A stretch of 34,693 nucleotides of DNA from an uncultured Lachnospiraceae bacterium (GTDB taxonomy: Bacteria; Bacillota; Clostridia; Lachnospirales; Lachnospiraceae), in contig CASCWU010000032.1 in the NCBI GenBank assembly GCA_949155905.1, forward strand, positions 1 through 34,693, given 5' to 3'. This document shows positions 1 through 7,776 of the stretch, piece after piece. Numbering within the stretch: the stretch's first letter is position 1; each line of letters begins with the position of its first letter. The notes below the pieces were generated by a model. That model was given only the letters and a program-made list of their open reading frames with translations. It had not been told where the DNA came from and made no database searches. A program made the position numbers and the translations under genes.

Positions 1-60
1 AACTTTGTCAAGTGTGATACGGACGCAATTCATCCCCGACCTAAGAGGTCGGAGTATTCT
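1..60 (+). mobile_element. Probable right end of an IS200/IS605-family (TnpB-type) element
   Basis: The text around 21-60 has the form typical of the 3' end of TnpB-carrying IS200/IS605 elements in Firmicutes: a CAATTCATC stretch, then a hairpin with arms CCGACC (36-41) and GGTCGG (47-52) around TAAGA, then AGTATTCTTGC. In such elements this subterminal hairpin is part of the transposition end and of the 3' part of the omega RNA. No transposase is visible because the window starts here. A plain terminator hairpin is the main alternative, but the hairpin lacks a clean U-tract. Confidence 0.45.
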
Positions 61-92
61 TGCTGAAAAGGGATAAAAGTCAAGTAAGGCTC

Positions 93-120
93 TTGACAAA
101 TCATGCAAATCTAGTATAAT
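93..120 (+). promoter_or_regulatory. Sigma-A-type promoter for the HEAT-repeat gene
   Basis: A -35 TTGACA at 93-98 and a -10 TATAAT at 115-120 are separated by 16 bp, so both hexamers are perfect consensus. The start of transcription would fall near 127. It leaves an AT-rich leader of about 120 nt that contains an inverted repeat (TTATTTA 136-142 / TAAATAA 146-152). Confidence 0.75.
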
Positions 121-248
121 GTTGATTATAATCATTTATTTACTATAAATAAAAATTTATAATAAACAATGAGTAATAATTAAAAAGGAAAAATAGTGAA
201 GGAAAGACATCAGGTGAGCCCTGAAAACAAAAGAAAGGAAGGATGGAA

Positions 249-572
249 ATGGGAAAAATAGAAAAAGTGGAGGCGTTGGCCCAAAAAGGAAAAGCAGATA
301 AATTGATAAAATTTACCCGTGATACAGATAAACAGGTGGTGTTAGCAGCCGTCCGCGCCTTAGGGGATCTCGCAGGGAATGAAGATGCTTTAAATGCACT
401 GGTAGGGATGATGGAGCATGAAGATGCGGGGGTTCGTAAGGAGGTGGTGACAGCGATTGGAAAGTCAAACGGAAGCTATGTAAAAACTCAGTTGATGTAT
501 TGCGTTGGGCATGAAAAGGATGCACAGGTATTGCAGGCGGCAAAGGAGGCATTGGCAAATAGAAAAGAATAA
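249..572 (+). CDS. Small HEAT-repeat-like protein
   Basis: This 107-residue protein is made of short amphipathic helices with the pattern of HEAT/PBS-lyase repeats, for example DKQVVLAAVRALGDLAG followed by DAGVRKEVVTAIGK and DAQVLQAAKEALAN. Two to three repeats fill the protein, with no signal peptide or catalytic motif. HEAT repeats usually act as protein-binding scaffolds; the partner cannot be told from sequence. The start at 249 is preferred over the ATG at 243 because AGGAAGG (236-242) touches the first ATG directly but lies 6 nt from the second. It is a single-gene unit behind a consensus promoter. Confidence 0.7.
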   Translation: MGKIEKVEALAQKGKADKLIKFTRDTDKQVVLAAVRALGDLAGNEDALNALVGMMEHEDAGVRKEVVTAIGKSNGSYVKTQLMYCVGHEKDAQVLQAAKEALANRKE

Positions 573-591
573 CGAATCGTTTTCGCTTCGG

Positions 592-1140
592 CTAGGGTGT
601 TTCATATAAAAAGGAAAAAATTGTGCGTATCAATGGGGCAAACAGGCCGAACAAAGGCCAAAGGATGCCAACACCGCATAAAAGTCCTGCCAAACGGTTG
701 TCATGCCTTTGCATGAGAGGGACATAAAAGGTAGTTGGAGCGTCGGGAGCATAGCAGAGATCAACCTGTTTGCCCTGTGTTACATAGCAGACACTGTAGT
801 CGGTTTGGGATGTTATATGGTAGAGCTGTCCGTCCTTTTGGAACTCATATTCCGGAAAAAACAGGCGTTTTCCTGTCTGTTTTTTTTCCCCGGTGGAAAT
901 AACGATGGCGGTAGTCCGACAGGTTGCGTTTTGACGTTCGCTTAATATGCGCCGGCGCATCGACATGCCAATAGCAAAGAAAAGTAGTAGAAGAGTAGTA
1001 AAGGCGGCATCTCTTATAAAACGTCCTTCTGCTTTTTGAATGGACTGACAGAGAATCATTCCAGTAAAGAGCAGACAGAACAGCGGTCAGGAAATAGCGA
1101 ATCCCCGCCATCTTTTGAAGGCAGCATCAGAATTTTTCAT
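592..1140 (-). pseudogene. DUF3592-like membrane protein interrupted by an in-frame TGA
   Basis: Reading from the ATG at 1140, which has a perfect AAGGAGG upstream (plus-strand CCTCCTT, 1148-1154), gives 17 codons ending in FAIS. Then comes TGA (plus TCA at 1087-1089), then the same frame continues as PLFCLLFTGMILCQS and on to the stop at 592. The downstream part has a hydrophobic helix (TTLLLLFFAIGM), a soluble beta-rich segment with TAIVISTGEKK and VDLCYAPDAPTTFYV, and a C-terminal hydrophobic helix, which together resemble small DUF3592-type membrane proteins. The stop falls within the first membrane segment. Either the gene is inactivated by a point mutation, or translation restarts at the ATG at 1059, which has no good ribosome site. 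A sequencing error is also possible. Confidence 0.65.
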
Positions 1141-1313
1141 AAAATTTCCTCCTTGTAGGATAGTCCAATCGTTCCATAAAGACATTTTATCATACGTTCT
1201 TAGATAATTCTATTACATTTTTTTCAATCATACTTTTTTCAACCATTCAATATATTTGTTTTTTCCTACCTGTTCAGACAATCTACGAAACAGCTATGTT
1301 TTGTAAAATTTCA

Positions 1314-1342
1314 TTGACAACCGTTCTTGCTTGAGATAAAAT
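1314..1342 (+). promoter_or_regulatory. Promoter of the TetR/ABC exporter operon
   Basis: The -35 TTGACA (1314-1319) and -10 TAAAAT (1337-1342) are separated by 17 bp. The -10 overlaps a perfect palindrome that starts at 1341. Confidence 0.75.
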
Positions 1343-1354
1343 AACATATGTTAT
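1341..1354 (+). promoter_or_regulatory. Palindromic candidate TetR operator
   Basis: ATAACATATGTTAT is a perfect 14-bp palindrome that overlaps the end of the -10 box and covers the likely transcription start. Its position directly before a TetR-family gene suggests autoregulation: the dimer would block the promoter of the whole operon. Binding by this regulator is inferred. Confidence 0.6.
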
Positions 1355-1383
1355 ATAACGATTGTTTTAGAAAGGAGATACCG

Positions 1384-1962
1384 ATGCCGCCGGCAAAAAG
1401 GATACAAAAAGAGGCGATTCTGGAAACCGCCTATGAGCTTGCCAAAACGGAAGGGCTGGAGATGCTCAATGCCAGAAGAATTGCCAAGGAGCTGAACTGC
1501 TCGACGCAGCCGATTTACCATAACTTTGACACGATGGAAGAGTTAAAAGGGGAGGTATACAGGCGGATTTATCAGACCTATACCTCTTATGTACAAAAGG
1601 GCGCCAGAGAGGAAAAGGCATATTTGGGGATGGGGCTGGCTTATATTCGCTTTGCCAAGGATTACCCGAACTTTTTCCAGGCTCTTTTTATGAAGGAAAG
1701 CGGACAGCTTCCTTTGGATTTTCTTCAAGGGGATGTGACAGGAAAGGATGTGCTAAAGCAGGGACAGCTTTTTTCCGGGCTGAACGAGGAGCAGGGAAGA
1801 GCCTTTCATTTAAAGGTTTGGATTTTTACCCATGGTCTGGCCACGTTGGCAGCTACCAATACGGTACGCCTGACCAACCGGGAAATTCGGGAATTGCTGG
1901 CCTCCACAACGAGAGAATTGCTGGCGGGATTTTTGGAGGTGGCCGAGAAACAGAAACCATAG
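1384..1962 (+). CDS. TetR/AcrR family transcriptional regulator
   Basis: The protein has 192 residues. The N-terminal helix-turn-helix spans about residues 8-50 (AILETAYELAKTEG, then ARRIAKELNCSTQPIYHNFDTMEELKGEV), with the YxNF signature of TetR proteins. The C-terminal part has the helical ligand/dimer domain pattern (KDYPNFFQALF, LKVWIFTHGLATLAAT). The start at 1384 is chosen because AAAGGAGAT lies just upstream; the ATG at 1348 lies inside the operator palindrome and has no ribosome site. It is followed after 24 nt by the ABC ATPase gene, so it most likely represses its own exporter operon. The inducing ligand is unknown. Confidence 0.9.
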   Translation: MPPAKRIQKEAILETAYELAKTEGLEMLNARRIAKELNCSTQPIYHNFDTMEELKGEVYRRIYQTYTSYVQKGAREEKAYLGMGLAYIRFAKDYPNFFQALFMKESGQLPLDFLQGDVTGKDVLKQGQLFSGLNEEQGRAFHLKVWIFTHGLATLAATNTVRLTNREIRELLASTTRELLAGFLEVAEKQKP

Positions 1963-1986
1963 GAAAACAACAAGAGGGAGTAGAAT

Positions 1987-2925
1987 ATGGAAGCAATCAT
2001 AGAAGTCAAGCATTTGACAAAGGAGTATAAGCAGGTAAAGGCAATAGACGATTTATCCTTTGAAGTCAAGGAAGGGGAAATTCTTGGTCTGCTCGGGCCA
2101 AACGGAAGCGGAAAGTCTACGACGATAAACTGTATGCTGTCATTGCTGCAGTTTAGCGGCGGGAGTATTGAGATGTTCGGCCAGGAAATGAAGCCGGACG
2201 CCTATGAGATCAAACGTAAAATCGGTGTTGTTTTTCAGGATGTAGCTGTATTTGACGAGCTGACGGTCTATGAAAACATCGACTATTTCTGTGGCCTTTA
2301 TATAAAAGACAAGGAGACAAGAGGGCAGTATATCAAGGAGGCAGTGGCTCTGGCGGGTTTAGAGGAGTATCAGAAATTCCGTCCAAAGCAGCTTTCTGGT
2401 GGATTGCTGCGGCGGTTAAACATTGCCTGCGGCATTGCTCATAAGCCAAAGCTGATCTTTCTTGACGAACCGACGGTAGCAGTCGATCCACAAAGCCGAA
2501 ACCATATCTTAGACGGAATCAAAGCATTGCGAAAGGCAGGGGCAACGATTGTGTATACCACCCACTATATGGAAGAGGTAGAGCTGATCTGCGACCGGGT
2601 GATCATTTTGGACAAAGGAAAGGTTTTGGCAACCGGAACGTGTGATGAGCTAAAGGAGTTGGCAAAGGCAGACGAAAAGGTGACAGTAGAGGTGACAGGA
2701 CTTAGAGAGGAGTATTTAGAGGAGATTCGGAAGCTAGGGCAGATCGATCAGGCCTCTTATGACGGAACCTCTCTGGTTATACATTATCAGAAGGGAAAAA
2801 ACAACCTGTTGACATTAATCGAATATTTAAAGACAAAGGAAATCTATTACAGCAAAATCTATTCGGAGCGGCCGACCTTAAATGATGTATTTTTGGATTT
2901 GACCGGAAAGGAGCTGCGGGACTAA
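1987..2925 (+). CDS. ABC transporter ATP-binding protein (ABC-2 exporter type)
   Basis: The protein has 312 residues. Walker A is GPNGSGKST at 37-45, the Q-loop is VVFQD, the signature is LSGGL at 136-140 (Leu in place of the usual Gln at the fifth position), and Walker B is LIFLDEP near 157-162. A switch histidine lies in VYTTHYMEEVE. The extra C-terminal 80 residues are typical of DrrA/CcmA-like ATPases of drug or lipid exporters. The next gene starts directly after its stop codon, which indicates tight coupling with two ABC-2 permeases. The complex would sit at the cytoplasmic membrane and export a compound sensed by the TetR protein. Confidence 0.93.
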   Translation: MEAIIEVKHLTKEYKQVKAIDDLSFEVKEGEILGLLGPNGSGKSTTINCMLSLLQFSGGSIEMFGQEMKPDAYEIKRKIGVVFQDVAVFDELTVYENIDYFCGLYIKDKETRGQYIKEAVALAGLEEYQKFRPKQLSGGLLRRLNIACGIAHKPKLIFLDEPTVAVDPQSRNHILDGIKALRKAGATIVYTTHYMEEVELICDRVIILDKGKVLATGTCDELKELAKADEKVTVEVTGLREEYLEEIRKLGQIDQASYDGTSLVIHYQKGKNNLLTLIEYLKTKEIYYSKIYSERPTLNDVFLDLTGKELRD

Positions 2926-4098
2926 ATGTTACTTCACAATTTTTGTTATGCCCTGCGTGTTTTGTTTCGGGATCGGATGTTGATTTTCTGGACATATGCG
3001 TTTCCGATTATTTTAGGAACCTTCTTTTCTTTAGCCTTTTCCAATATTGAAAACAGCGAGCGGCTGGCAGTGATAGACATCGCGGTAGTGGAAAATGAGG
3101 AATTTACGGCGAGTACCTTGTGGAAAGAGGCAATGGCAGGCTTGAGTAAGGAGGATACAGAGGAGCAACTGTTTTCTACGCGCTATACCACAGAGGGCGA
3201 GGCAAAAGAACTGCTGGCGGCAAAAGAGATTACCGGATATTTCAAGCTGTCAGACGGAGAAGCACAGGTAGTAGTAGCTTCTAGCGGAATGGAGGAGACG
3301 GTGCTGCAATATGCCGTTACAGAAATTGCTCAGACCGAAAAGATGATCGGGCAGGTGGCAGAGTATCAAATCAGCCAGGGTGTGATGCCAACAGAAGAGT
3401 CTTTAAAAAAGCTTTCTGAGGAGGTATTAGGACAGGTACAGCAGGAGGAGGGCATCCGGGATGCTTCTAACGGAAGACTAAGCTATACGATGGTGGAATT
3501 TTATACGTTGATTGCGATGACCTGTCTGTATGGAGGAATGCTTGGGATGACGGTAGTCAACCAGAACCTGGCCAATATGAGCCATAAGGGAAAGCGTGTG
3601 GTGGTAGGGCCGACCAAAAAGCGTTTGGTGATTTTAGGCAGTACGTTAGCAGGCTATGTGGCACAGCTTTTGGGGATTGCTCTGCTGTTTGCCTATACGG
3701 TTTTTGTGTTGCAGGTAGACTACGGAAACCGTCTGCCGCTGATTGTCCTGATTACGCTCGTTGGCTGCCTGGCCGGCCTGGCCATGGGAATTGCTGCGGC
3801 AGTGCTGATAAAGGCCAGTGAAAATACGAAAATCGGTGTCATGCTGTCGGTGACGATGCTGGGTTGTTTTTTGTCTGGTATGATGGGGATTACGATGAAA
3901 TATATCATAGACAAACACCTGCCGCTCGTCAATCGGCTGAATCCTGCCAATATGATTACGGACGGACTGTATGCGCTGTATTATTATGATACGCTGGAAC
4001 GCTATTGGTTTGATGTCATAAGCCTGCTGGTGTTTGCAGGTCTGTTGCTTGCCGCAGCGATGTTCGGGTTAAGGAGGCAGAAATATGACAGTATTTAA
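2926..4098 (+). CDS. ABC-2 type permease
   Basis: This 390-residue protein has a first membrane helix at about residues 14-37 (LIFWTYAFPIILGTFFSLAF), a long extracytoplasmic domain to about residue 190, and then five hydrophobic helices to the C terminus. That is the usual ABC-2 membrane layout (YhgE/DrrB-like). The ATG abuts the stop of the ATPase gene, and the gene overlaps the next permease by 14 nt, so the three are translated together. It should form the transmembrane half of the exporter with the following gene. The substrate is not evident. Confidence 0.88.
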   Translation: MLLHNFCYALRVLFRDRMLIFWTYAFPIILGTFFSLAFSNIENSERLAVIDIAVVENEEFTASTLWKEAMAGLSKEDTEEQLFSTRYTTEGEAKELLAAKEITGYFKLSDGEAQVVVASSGMEETVLQYAVTEIAQTEKMIGQVAEYQISQGVMPTEESLKKLSEEVLGQVQQEEGIRDASNGRLSYTMVEFYTLIAMTCLYGGMLGMTVVNQNLANMSHKGKRVVVGPTKKRLVILGSTLAGYVAQLLGIALLFAYTVFVLQVDYGNRLPLIVLITLVGCLAGLAMGIAAAVLIKASENTKIGVMLSVTMLGCFLSGMMGITMKYIIDKHLPLVNRLNPANMITDGLYALYYYDTLERYWFDVISLLVFAGLLLAAAMFGLRRQKYDSI

Positions 4099-5266
4099 AG
4101 CATTTTTAAGAGTATTGTGGCAGTGTAAGGCGATTGTCCTTTTGTATACGGTGATTTTGGTCTGCTTTGCTGCCTTTCAGATGCAAACAGAACAGAGCAG
4201 CATCGGTTTTTTGGCGGATCGTCCGGATATTTTGCTGGTGAACCAGGATACGGCAGAGGAAGAGGGAAAGGATTGTGGGCTTTCTGCGGGTCTGGTTTCA
4301 TACCTGATGGAGTATTGCGAGGTAGCGGATATCACAGGAGAGGATGCCATAAACGATGCGCTTTTTTACCGGGATATCAGCTATATTGTCACAATACCAA
4401 GGCATTACAGCGAGGAGTTTTTCGCTTATCTGAGGGGAGAGACGGATAAAAAACCGGCAGTTGAGGTTCGCAGCACCGGGGACCAGGAGGCGTCCTATGC
4501 AGAAATGCTGCTTTCCCGTTATTTACGGGTAGCAAGGGTGTATGGAGCCTATGCAGAGAATGGGAAAGAGCTGGCAAACAGGGTTGCAGAGACATTATCC
4601 GGGCAGGTATCGGTAGAGGTAGCTTCCCATTTGGATACAGGAGGACTATCCAAAGCCGCCTTCTTTTATAACTTTTTAAATTATAGTCTGCTGGCGGGCT
4701 GTATCTATGTGATATGTCTGGTACTGGCGAGCTTCCGGGAGGAAAAAATCCGAAAACGGACGATGGTCAGCAGTATGAATTACCGAACCTTTAACCGGAT
4801 TTTATTGCTTTCTAACGGACTCTTTGCGGTTGGCTTATGGATGATTTATGTTCTTTTAAGCCTAGTGCTGGTCGGAGAGGTTCTTTTGAGCGATCAGGGA
4901 GTATGGTATCTGGCAAATTCCTTTGCCTTTCTTCTTTGTGCGCTGACGATGGCCTTTTTGTTCGGTACATTGGTAAAAAACAAAAATGCGGTCAACGGAA
5001 TTGTCAATGTAGTAGCGCTTGGTTCGAGCTTTTTGTGCGGTGCCTTCGTTCCGGTTCAGATGCTGCCGAAATCCGTGCTGTGGATAGCGCATATTCTTCC
5101 GTCGTATTGGTATATTCAGACGAACGAATATCTCAAAAGGATGGAAAACGTAAGCCCGGAGGCCTTACGGCCTGTGCTTGGAAATATGGGAATTCTTTTG
5201 GGCTTTGCCCTGTTGTTTATTATCGCCGCTAACGGAGTATCAAAACGAACCAGACAGATCGGATAA
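4085..5266 (+). CDS. ABC-2 type permease, second subunit
   Basis: This 393-residue protein has the same plan as its neighbour: an N-terminal membrane helix (AIVLLYTVILVCFAAF), an extracytoplasmic domain to about residue 195, then a run of hydrophobic helices (SLLAGCIYVICLVLA, GLFAVGLWMIYVLLSLVLV, AFLLCALTMAFLFGTLV, VNVVALGSSFLCGAFV, ILLGFALLFIIAA). The ribosome site AAGGAGG lies within the 3' end of the previous gene, which it overlaps by 14 nt. The two permeases are diverged paralogues and probably form a heterodimer served by the upstream ATPase. A terminator follows at 5347-5392. Confidence 0.88.
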   Translation: MTVFKAFLRVLWQCKAIVLLYTVILVCFAAFQMQTEQSSIGFLADRPDILLVNQDTAEEEGKDCGLSAGLVSYLMEYCEVADITGEDAINDALFYRDISYIVTIPRHYSEEFFAYLRGETDKKPAVEVRSTGDQEASYAEMLLSRYLRVARVYGAYAENGKELANRVAETLSGQVSVEVASHLDTGGLSKAAFFYNFLNYSLLAGCIYVICLVLASFREEKIRKRTMVSSMNYRTFNRILLLSNGLFAVGLWMIYVLLSLVLVGEVLLSDQGVWYLANSFAFLLCALTMAFLFGTLVKNKNAVNGIVNVVALGSSFLCGAFVPVQMLPKSVLWIAHILPSYWYIQTNEYLKRMENVSPEALRPVLGNMGILLGFALLFIIAANGVSKRTRQIG

Positions 5267-5346
5267 CAGGGAGTACTGAAATGGGCCGGACAGATGGAAT
5301 AAAATAGAGTATCCGGGCAGATTTCATAGATAGGAGTATAGATAGA

Positions 5347-5392
5347 GCAGCAGCAAAATCAGAACCATTGTTTTGCTGCTGCTTTATTTTTT
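5347..5392 (+). terminator. Rho-independent terminator of the TetR/ABC operon
   Basis: A perfect 12-bp stem, GCAGCAGCAAAA (5347-5358) with TTTTGCTGCTGC (5371-5382), encloses a 12-nt loop and is followed by TTTATTTTTT. Confidence 0.85.
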
Positions 5393-5403
5393 ATAATTTA
5401 TTA

Positions 5404-5433
5404 TTGACAATAGTGTGTAGCATACAGTATAAT
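5404..5433 (+). promoter_or_regulatory. Promoter of the padR operon with a possible operator in the spacer
   Basis: The -35 TTGACA (5404-5409) and -10 TATAAT (5428-5433) are separated by 18 bp. The spacer holds an imperfect dyad TGTGTAGCATACA (5414-5426). PadR regulators often bind ATGT/ACAT-type dyads at their own promoters, so autoregulation here is a reasonable inference. Confidence 0.7.
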
Positions 5434-5477
5434 GAATTCAACAATAATAAAACAGAAACAGTAAGGAGGAAGAAAGC

Positions 5478-5819
5478 ATGGGCGAGGAACGTGACCTGCT
5501 GGAAGGACTACTGTTGGAGCTGCGCCGCGGGGTACTGGTGCTTTCCGTGCTGAGCCAGATGGGAGAGGCCAAATATGGCTATGCTCTGGTGCAGAGCCTT
5601 GCGGAGCAGGGGGTAAGCATTGACCCGAATACGCTGTATCCTCTGCTGCGGCGGCTGGAGAAGCAGGGGTTGTTAGAAAGCAGCTGGGAGACCGGCGGCA
5701 CAAAGCCGAGGAAATATTATAAGAGGACGATAGAGGGGGATCGGATCTTTTCGGAGTTAAAGGAGCAATGGAGAGTGATGGCAGCCGGGATAGAGCAGCT
5801 ATTGGGAGAGACCGAGTAG
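5478..5819 (+). CDS. PadR family transcriptional regulator
   Basis: The protein has 113 residues. The winged helix is clear: LRRGVLVLSVLSQMGEAKYGYALVQSLAEQG, then SIDPNTLYPLLRRLEKQGLLESSWE and the wing TGGTKPRKYYKRTIEGDRI, close to the PadR family consensus. The C-terminal helix (FSELKEQWRVMAAGIEQLL) would dimerise. Start: AAGGAGG at 5463-5469 lies 8 nt before the ATG. It is followed 40 nt later by a HAAS-domain membrane protein. This is a common pairing in which the PadR protein controls the membrane gene and often itself. The ligand is not known. Confidence 0.92.
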   Translation: MGEERDLLEGLLLELRRGVLVLSVLSQMGEAKYGYALVQSLAEQGVSIDPNTLYPLLRRLEKQGLLESSWETGGTKPRKYYKRTIEGDRIFSELKEQWRVMAAGIEQLLGETE

Positions 5820-5859
5820 GAGAAGTCAAACTGGAAGGACATAGAAAGGAAGGGTAGCA

Positions 5860-6981
5860 ATGACAGAGCAGGACAGAGATTGGATGGAGCGTTATATTTA
5901 TCAGGTGGTGCGCCACCTGCCAAAGAGCCAGCGAGAGGAGATTGGCTTAGAACTACGGGAACTGATAGAGGATATGTGGGAGCAGTCCGGGGATATGACA
6001 GAAGTGCTGCAGGAGCTGGGGGATCCGGCCGTATTTGCAAAGCAGTACCGGGGAGAGGAAGGATATTTGATTGGGCCGGAATATTATGATACGTATTTTT
6101 GGCTGCTTAAGGTCGTTTTGTTTTGTTCCCTGATTCCGGTAGCATTGTTTGGGTTCGGCGAGGCATTTTATGAGGGCTTTGGAGGAGCGGCATTACAGAC
6201 GACAGGAGACTGGATACGGGCGATAGTCCGTTCCTGTTCCAATGGGCTGGGGAGCGTGATTGCGAATGTGATGATTTCCGGGCTTGGTGCGATTGGGAGC
6301 GTGACGTTGATTTTTCTTCTGTTAGAGCGGAAGAAGATCCGGTTAGGGGAACTGCCGGGAGCAGATGTTATAAGTAAAAATACGATAGGTAGGGATACCA
6401 TAGGCAGAGATGCCAAGAACGCTATGGGGACGGCATGGACGCCGGAGGCGCTTTCTCCTCTGCCGGATAAAAGAGCAGTAATAAACCGGGGCGATACGAT
6501 AGTGGGGATTGTATTTATTGTTTTGTTCAGCGTATTGCTGATCTTTGCTCCTAAGCTGTTTTCTGTTTTTCTGAACATAGAGGAAGATCTGGTTATCATT
6601 CCGTTTTTTAATTTAGACAAATGGTCGTTGATTCTTCCGTTTTTCCTGGCGAGTCTGTGGATTGGCTTAGCAGACGAGATTGTAAAGCTGGTAGCAGGGG
6701 TATATAACCGATTTGTTTTGATTAGCAACATCGTCAGCAATGTCCTGCAGATTGTGCTGGGAGCCTTATTGCTGCTGGTACTCCCGTTTTGGAATCCAAA
6801 CTTTACAAGTGAGCTTTCCGTTCAGCTAGAAGGAGTATCGGAACGCTTCTGGCACGCCTTCCTAGACTGGGACGGAAGAAAGGCATCGTTCGTCATTTTG
6901 GTTATGTTATGTCTGATTGCCCTGGCAGACATGGGTGTGACGGCATATAAGACGATACGGTATGGGACAGGAAATGACTAA
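5860..6981 (+). CDS. HAAS-domain membrane protein (PadR partner)
   Basis: This 373-residue protein has an N-terminal soluble alpha domain at about residues 1-68 (WMERYIYQVVRHLPKSQREEIGLELRELIEDMW, then EVLQELGDPAVFAKQYR). That pattern matches the HAAS/DUF1700-type domain found next to PadR regulators. The remainder has about six hydrophobic segments, including VVLFCSLIPVALFGFGEAF, SVTLIFLLLE, TIVGIVFIVLFSVLLIFAP, LVAGVYNRFVLISNIV, IVLGALLLLVLPF and ILVMLCLIALADMGV. A hydrophilic loop at about residues 160-205 contains a short degenerate repeat (NTIGRDTIGRDAKN). It probably senses or responds at the membrane under PadR control; the exact role is unknown. Confidence 0.75.
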   Translation: MTEQDRDWMERYIYQVVRHLPKSQREEIGLELRELIEDMWEQSGDMTEVLQELGDPAVFAKQYRGEEGYLIGPEYYDTYFWLLKVVLFCSLIPVALFGFGEAFYEGFGGAALQTTGDWIRAIVRSCSNGLGSVIANVMISGLGAIGSVTLIFLLLERKKIRLGELPGADVISKNTIGRDTIGRDAKNAMGTAWTPEALSPLPDKRAVINRGDTIVGIVFIVLFSVLLIFAPKLFSVFLNIEEDLVIIPFFNLDKWSLILPFFLASLWIGLADEIVKLVAGVYNRFVLISNIVSNVLQIVLGALLLLVLPFWNPNFTSELSVQLEGVSERFWHAFLDWDGRKASFVILVMLCLIALADMGVTAYKTIRYGTGND

Positions 6982-7025
6982 CCTTTGCGTAAAAATTCGG
7001 ATTGGAACAAATTGAGAGATAAAGA

Positions 7026-7053
7026 GAACAGGTGGAGTTTTTTCCACCTGTTC
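7026..7053. terminator. Bidirectional terminator between HAAS gene and thiT
   Basis: An 11-bp perfect stem, GAACAGGTGGA (7026-7036) with TCCACCTGTTC (7043-7053), encloses a GTTTTT loop. It is followed by TTTT on the plus strand and by a T-rich stretch on the minus strand. It serves both convergent genes. Confidence 0.8.
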
Positions 7054-7063
7054 TTTTGGTCTG

Positions 7064-7750
7064 TTATACCTGCTGCTTTACCAGTTCCATCGCTTTTTTG
7101 ACCGGAGGGAGAGAGAGAATCACTAAGGTGATAACGGCTTCCGGGACAATATAGGCGGCGTTGTAGGCCAGAGAATAGGGAAGCGGAGCCCACCCCTCCC
7201 AGGCATAGGTGCCGAAAAAGAGCCAGCCGGAGAGGACAGCAAACAGGTAGCGTCCGAATACGCCGACAAGATATCCTTTGAGCAAGCCCTGTCTGGATTT
7301 CCAGAAAAAGCCGGATAACCCCAAGGCTCCGAAGGCCAGTGGATAATCCACTAAAACCTGTAACGGAAACACGATATAGGGGCCGGTGACAAGCTGGAGC
7401 AGCCCATAGGCGAATCCGGTCGCAAGACCGATTTTTGGCCCGTACCAATATCCGATCAGGCAGACAAACAGCATACTGCATAAGGTGACGGAGCCGCCGA
7501 AGGGAAAGGTATACAGCTTGATAAAGGATGTGACAACAGAAAGCGCGATAGCGGCCGAGCAAAAAACGAGTTGCTTCGTTTCAAAGCGGATGCCGCGGGA
7601 GCGTCTGGCAAACAGCGCCGCGGGAAGGGCAAGCAAAACGAGCATCACGAGGATGATGGCAGCATATCCGGCGGGAGTTAGGCTATAGATAACACCGCCG
7701 TAGCCGTCGTCTGCCGGGAGGGCAAAGAAAGATAAGACACCTAGAAACAT
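7064..7750 (-). CDS. thiT: Energy-coupling thiamine transporter ThiT
   Basis: This 228-residue polytopic membrane protein is the substrate-binding S component of an ECF transporter. Recognisable family segments are FKLYTFPFGGSVTLCSMLFVCLIGYWYGPKIGLATGF and GLLQLVTGPYIVFPLQVLVDYPLAFGALGLSGFF, which carry the thiamine-pocket residues conserved in ThiT. It needs shared EcfA/EcfA'/EcfT subunits, not encoded in this window. About 40 N-terminal residues form an extra membrane helix compared with short ThiT proteins. The start at 7750 is set by AAGGAGG (plus 7758-7764) 7 nt upstream; an upstream in-frame start at 7774 would place the ribosome site inside the gene. A TPP riboswitch lies directly upstream, which strongly supports the thiamine assignment. 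Confidence 0.92.
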   Translation of the reverse strand: MFLGVLSFFALPADDGYGGVIYSLTPAGYAAIILVMLVLLALPAALFARRSRGIRFETKQLVFCSAAIALSVVTSFIKLYTFPFGGSVTLCSMLFVCLIGYWYGPKIGLATGFAYGLLQLVTGPYIVFPLQVLVDYPLAFGALGLSGFFWKSRQGLLKGYLVGVFGRYLFAVLSGWLFFGTYAWEGWAPLPYSLAYNAAYIVPEAVITLVILSLPPVKKAMELVKQQV

Positions 7751-7776
7751 AAAAAAACCTCCTTGTCTGCGCAAAG

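Noticed and set aside
6168-6740. 190-codon frame antisense to the HAAS membrane protein
   Set aside because: It is a shadow frame; the plus-strand protein has clear domain and membrane structure.
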